From positions 150,113,311 through 150,177,310 of the forward strand of contig CM061068.1 of assembly GCA_030762895.1 (NCBI GenBank): a stretch of 64,000 nt of DNA, given 5' to 3'. The number at the start of each line of letters is the position of its first letter. Within the stretch, counting starts at the first letter, position 1. Positions 60,229 to 64,000 of this stretch are shown piece after piece. The translations under genes were made by a program, and so were the position numbers. The notes beneath the pieces were generated by a model. That model searched no databases. It saw only the letters and a program-made list of their open reading frames with translations, and was not told where the DNA came from. Source of the stretch: Sophora flavescens. Lineage: Eukaryota > Streptophyta > Magnoliopsida > Fabales > Fabaceae.

Positions 60229-62431
60229 CCGAGTGCTCAATCACGACACCTCTCGACCGGTGCACCAATCGTAGGTTCGTGGCACTAGAAACATCTTCAA
60301 TGTTTCAACACAGTATACCTCATGTATACAATTCATCACAGTATACCTCATGTATACAATATAGGCCCTCAAAGTCCAAATGACTGAGTCCATCACAACA
60401 CAGAACCTTAGTACCCCGACGTCTCGGTTACTAAGTTCCACACCACTATTAACACGAAATCAGTTTTGCTTTCATAAATTCTTTTTCCAAAAATTGGAAA
60501 TTCATCAATAAAATCCTTAAATAATAAAACTTGGTTTTCACAAATATGAGTCACGTGAGGTTTTAACTTCCCTAAAATATGTACTGCCGTTTCAAAATAC
60601 TTGCCTTCTACGATTTTCCAAATCTGTCATCACTCTTTTCCAAATCATTCATCAATTATCACTTTTAAAGCTTCTCAAACCAATACTTAACTTTTTCCAC
60701 TGAAAACACTTTCTAAAATCATCTTAACTTCTTTTCAACAATTAATTTCATAAAATAACTTTGTATAGTATTACAAACTTTCTTACATAAAAATTAGCAG
60801 TACTTAACATTTTCACAATTTCGCTCTCATTGTGACTCGAGTTACTTTTACACTAATAAATTATCATCATCAAAACTCCTTAAATTTCCAAAATAATACT
60901 TTTCACCACTATTATATTCCAACGTCTCCCATAAAACATTGAATATAATTTACACACTTATTAAAGCTTTTATCCGATTAGTCGGTTGTGCATCGACCAC
61001 AGTCGAGGCTTCTCAAACAACACTCACAAGCAACATTCAACAACAAACCACTAGATAGATCATGTACCATAGCAATATCATATTCAAATAAATAATTTAA
61101 AAACAGATCAAACAACGATACTCGGATATACAACACAACATAAACCACATAATCGGATAACCACAACCACATCAATTATACAGAATACACAACAAGTAAA
61201 TGGTCAACAAACAAATGGTTCTTGAGAAAAATCCATCGGGCAAGCTCCCCTTACCTCTTGAAGACTCGAACTAAATAATCTCCCGAACTCGATTCGATTC
61301 CTCTTCGTCAGTGTAAATCAACTAACTCCGTAGTTTCCTTCAAACGAATTGCAACCAAAATAAATCAAAACAAACAACAACACACTTAAATCAATGGGGT
61401 TAGGGTTCGGCTTTACCCAATTTTCTAAGTTAGGAAACTTAAAATTTGATTAACTTAGGGATTAATGATCCATAAGTTACTTAAACATGATTAATCACTT
61501 TAACCATGATTATGAACCAAGAACATGAACTAAAACTTATCTAGTTCCAAGAACTAGGGTTTCGGCCAAGGACTGAGTTTGGAGTTAGAAATCTCTAAAA
61601 TTTCTAAACTCTTGGATTTAATCAACATACAAAACCTAGAGTTAGAGTCAAGTGTTACAAACAACTTTTGAATCATAAAACCAACAAGTGCTCATACCTA
61701 GGGTTTCGGTTTTTGAAGAATCAAATAGGCTCAAGTTAGATTTTTGATCTTCTATATACTTGAATACAAGAACTATCAAGATATAATCATGAATCAAGAC
61801 ATGAAATGGAAACAAAACCTAAGAACACAAATTTAACCTAGGTTCGGCCATGACCAGAATTTAGGGAAAGAAATTTCACATGATATTAGGCTTCTAGACA
61901 ATGAAAATAGAGATGATTATAAGATCATAGCAATTGGTTTCATGTCAAAAGGATTTTTCTAGAATTGGTTATGAATTTTTCAATCTAGCTTCAAGAACTT
62001 TAAACAAATGAAGAACATGTTGATCAAAGGCATAAACTCAAGAATCTTATGGAGAGAAAATCTTAGAATAGAAAGATTAAGAGAGACTACCTCTTGATGA
62101 TCAAAGAAAATGATGATTTGGATGATGTTCTTCAAGAATTTCTCATGGTGTTCTTGAGAAACTTAAGGGAGAAGATGAACCTAGTTAGGGTTTTAGAACA
62201 GTTTCGGTATTTTGGGTATATCTCTCAACATACTTATCCGGTTTGGATGATCTTTATGTCGTTGGAAAGAAGAGAGAAAGATGAACAACTTTCATGTTGA
62301 AAGTTTTCCGAGATTCAAAATAGAAACTGATCAGAATTGATGTGCAAAATCGGACGAGTTATGAACTCTTTGGAGCAAGAATCATGAAAATGGAAAAAAA
62401 ATGACTTAAGGAAGAAGACATCCTATTTAAA

Positions 62432-62616
62432 TGAAGAAGCAACCAGCTTAATGAAGAAGAAACAAATGCTTAATGAAGAAGCAATCAAAACTTGGAGAAG
62501 AAGAAGTCAAAACTTGGTTAAGAAGAATTCAAAACTTCTTAAAGAAGAAGTCAAAACTTAATGAAGAAGATTTCAAAACTTGATGGAGAAGAATTCAAAT
62601 ACTTGGAGAAGAAGAC
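62432..62616 (-). repeat. GAAGAAG...CAAAACTT repeat array upstream of the G2 TATA box
   Basis: About eight imperfect units of 22-30 bases built on GAAGAAG(T/A)NCAAAACTT(G/A). In coding (minus) orientation they precede the TATA-type box at 62422-62431. Two units include GTCAA, that is TTGAC on the coding strand, the core of a W-box. Confidence 0.7.
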
Positions 62617-64000
62617 AATGTTGGAGCCGTGAGGATTTGGCAACAGTTTTGAGTCAATTTGTCCAATGGCATTTGGTAGAAATTGTCATAAAAAGACAAG
62701 GGTATTTTGGTCATTTCATAACAAAATTAAATGTTGTCATAAATGTTCTATTATTGCCATTTATGATAGGATAAACTCGTCATGAATGCTAGTCAAGTTG
62801 GTCAATCCAATGCCTCTGCTACTTTGCCGACTTCCCGATTCATCTGACTCAAGCCCTGCCTAGAGACATCTCGTCGTATAGGCCCGCAACAAACATAATA
62901 TTTTAATTTTTTTATCCAAAATTTTCTAAACTTTCAGTATCATAGTAAATATGATAAAAATATTTTTCATCTCGTTAACGATTCAAAATTAGGACTTCTG
63001 AGCAGTAAACTTTTACTGTCAGTAAAAACACGTAAAACAATGAGACAGGCTCCGCCTCGAGTTTTCAACCAAAAACTTCCCTGTAACCTTATAAAAATAA
63101 GTATAACAAGGAAATGACCTTGGTTTATCCAAAATCATTTTCTAAGTCTCGGATAAATATATATATATTTATATATTTATCACCGATATTACGAAACAGC
63201 GAAAAATCGGGGTGTTACAAGGGTCACGAATGGCCAGTTGGTGATTCTTCTTGGTCGTGGCGTTCCATGCAATACACTGACATCAACAACTAGATGCTAG
63301 CCGGTCAAGGTTATCGAGAGTGTTTCACAATCAATTATAGTACCACTATGTGGCTGTTGCTATTGAACGCACAAGATGCTTACTATTAGCAGTTGTGAAA
63401 TATGTGCTCTAACCACTCCTTCCGAATGTTCTCTTATCTCCGGAGTTAGGGTCAAATCTTCCTTGAGGCTGTGTAGGTATGGGACTATGCAGTTTCAATC
63501 AGTTACCTCTGTACTCGTGTCTCTATGAACTAATAGTGTCCAGTCATGCTCGATGAGATTATGGTTACATTGATATTGTGTACTGTTGACTATACATTCA
63601 CGTGTTATATGTTACTTGTATATACTGGATTGTTTGACTAAGATATATGTTTGCATGGATATGAATGTATGATATGTGGTGTCATGCTATTTTCATATAT
63701 GCCATATGATGTGATGTTTGGGAATCTTACCTTCTTGTTTTATATTGCCTATGTTGGCTGGCTATGTGCCTTTTGTGTTCTTTTGAGAAGACTGAGATGT
63801 CAAGGTGTTGCTCATTTGATTCATCATAGAGGTTGAGGTTTGAGCTTGCTGACGATATATTGAAGTTTCAAGTGGACATCTACCAACTTTCAAATGGTTC
63901 AATATGATGGTCTTTATGTTTTCTATCATGCCTGACCTTTCTTTTCTTGAGACAGGCATGATTGTCATTGGTCTGTAGGCTATGACTTTCTCCTTGGTAA

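Larger units (their letters stand above)
58817..63219 (-). mobile_element. Solo LTR G2, 4.40 kb
   Basis: Plus coordinates TGTAACACCCTCCC to CGGGGTGTTACA, flanked by perfect 5 bp duplications AGGGT (58812-58816, 63220-63224). E1 at 10676-10685 runs through the site with a single AGGGT, proving the insertion. In coding orientation it starts TGTAACACCCCGATTTTTCG. No interior is present. A TATA-type box (TTTAAATAGG on the minus strand) lies at 62422-62431, with a repeat array just upstream (62432-62616). No gene is supported; open frames within are accidental. Confidence 0.9.
55696..64000 (+). mobile_element. Element E2: second copy of the E LTR, split by solo LTR G2, runs off the window
   Basis: Begins TGTAACATCCCAG at the same gag nucleotide as E1. 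It follows E1's LTR through 58816, is interrupted by G2 (58817-63219), and resumes at 63225 to the window end, where it corresponds to about 11420 in E1. It lacks CACTA-1 (empty site at 56248-56253) and the second copy of the segment duplicated at 10426-10527. A deletion of about 480 bases near 55815 removes the part corresponding to E1's 900-1185 and neighbouring sequence. Primer site and interior are beyond the window. Confidence 0.87.

Noticed and set aside
60059..60383. Frames with perfect internal peptide repeats, and a spaced-repeat look that might suggest a CRISPR array
   Set aside because: The units are contiguous 36 bp tandem repeats without unique spacers, inside a plant solo LTR, and the repeated peptide simply reflects them.

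Overview
This window is plant nuclear DNA, almost certainly dicot and probably from a legume. Long plant-type Ty3/gypsy LTRs beginning TGTAACATCCC, an Ogre/Tat-type element with a tRNA-Arg-like primer site, three plant CACTA (En/Spm) transposons and a captured plant subtilase fragment all point that way. I see no intact host gene, no rRNA or tRNA gene, no CRISPR array and nothing bacterial. Nearly all of the 64 kb is transposable elements nested in one another, most with broken reading frames. Species and legume placement are inference.

Layout. 1-765: minus-strand gag fragment of a Tekay-like gypsy element. 766-14450: plus-strand gypsy element E1 with a ~4.7 kb LTR, interrupted by CACTA-1 (1623-8044), a gutted interior (11925-13768) and a truncated 3' LTR. 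14451-~20125: minus-strand Tekay-like element A (3' LTR plus broken pol). ~20126-25790: two Ogre/Tat fragments, an LTR with primer site and a gag-protease-RT remnant. 25791-31289: AT-rich flank holding an inverted-repeat element with a MITE-like repeat inside it, and CACTA-3 (27909-30969), which carries a subtilase fragment. 31290-55695: minus-strand Tekay-like element D. Its ~3 kb 3' LTR is split by gag-protease-only retrotransposon F (31678-36182), CACTA-2 (36713-45852) and solo LTR G1 (46797-50481, itself holding a 275 bp TRIM). 55696-64000: second copy, E2, of element E, split by solo LTR G2 (58817-63219).

The window can be ordered in time. E sits at the same nucleotide of the same gag sequence in both places (766 and 55696), so that junction was probably made once and then duplicated about 54.93 kb apart. 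CACTA-1 lies only in the first copy and G2 only in the second. Each copy therefore supplies the empty site for the other's insertion, with a 3 bp duplication (CTA) and a 5 bp duplication (AGGGT) respectively. Element F has LTRs differing at only about 15 sites by eye and is probably among the youngest insertions.

Functionally, the coding content is decayed transposase (TNP2 and a Ptta/En/Spm second gene) and decayed gag-pol. The least ordinary features are the subtilase fragment in CACTA-3, the array of TAATCGATTA palindromes directly upstream of the LTR TATA box in element A, a similar array arrangement in G2, the TRIM inside G1, and the pol-deleted but apparently recently mobile element F. 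All assignments come from reading the sequence; no database search was run.
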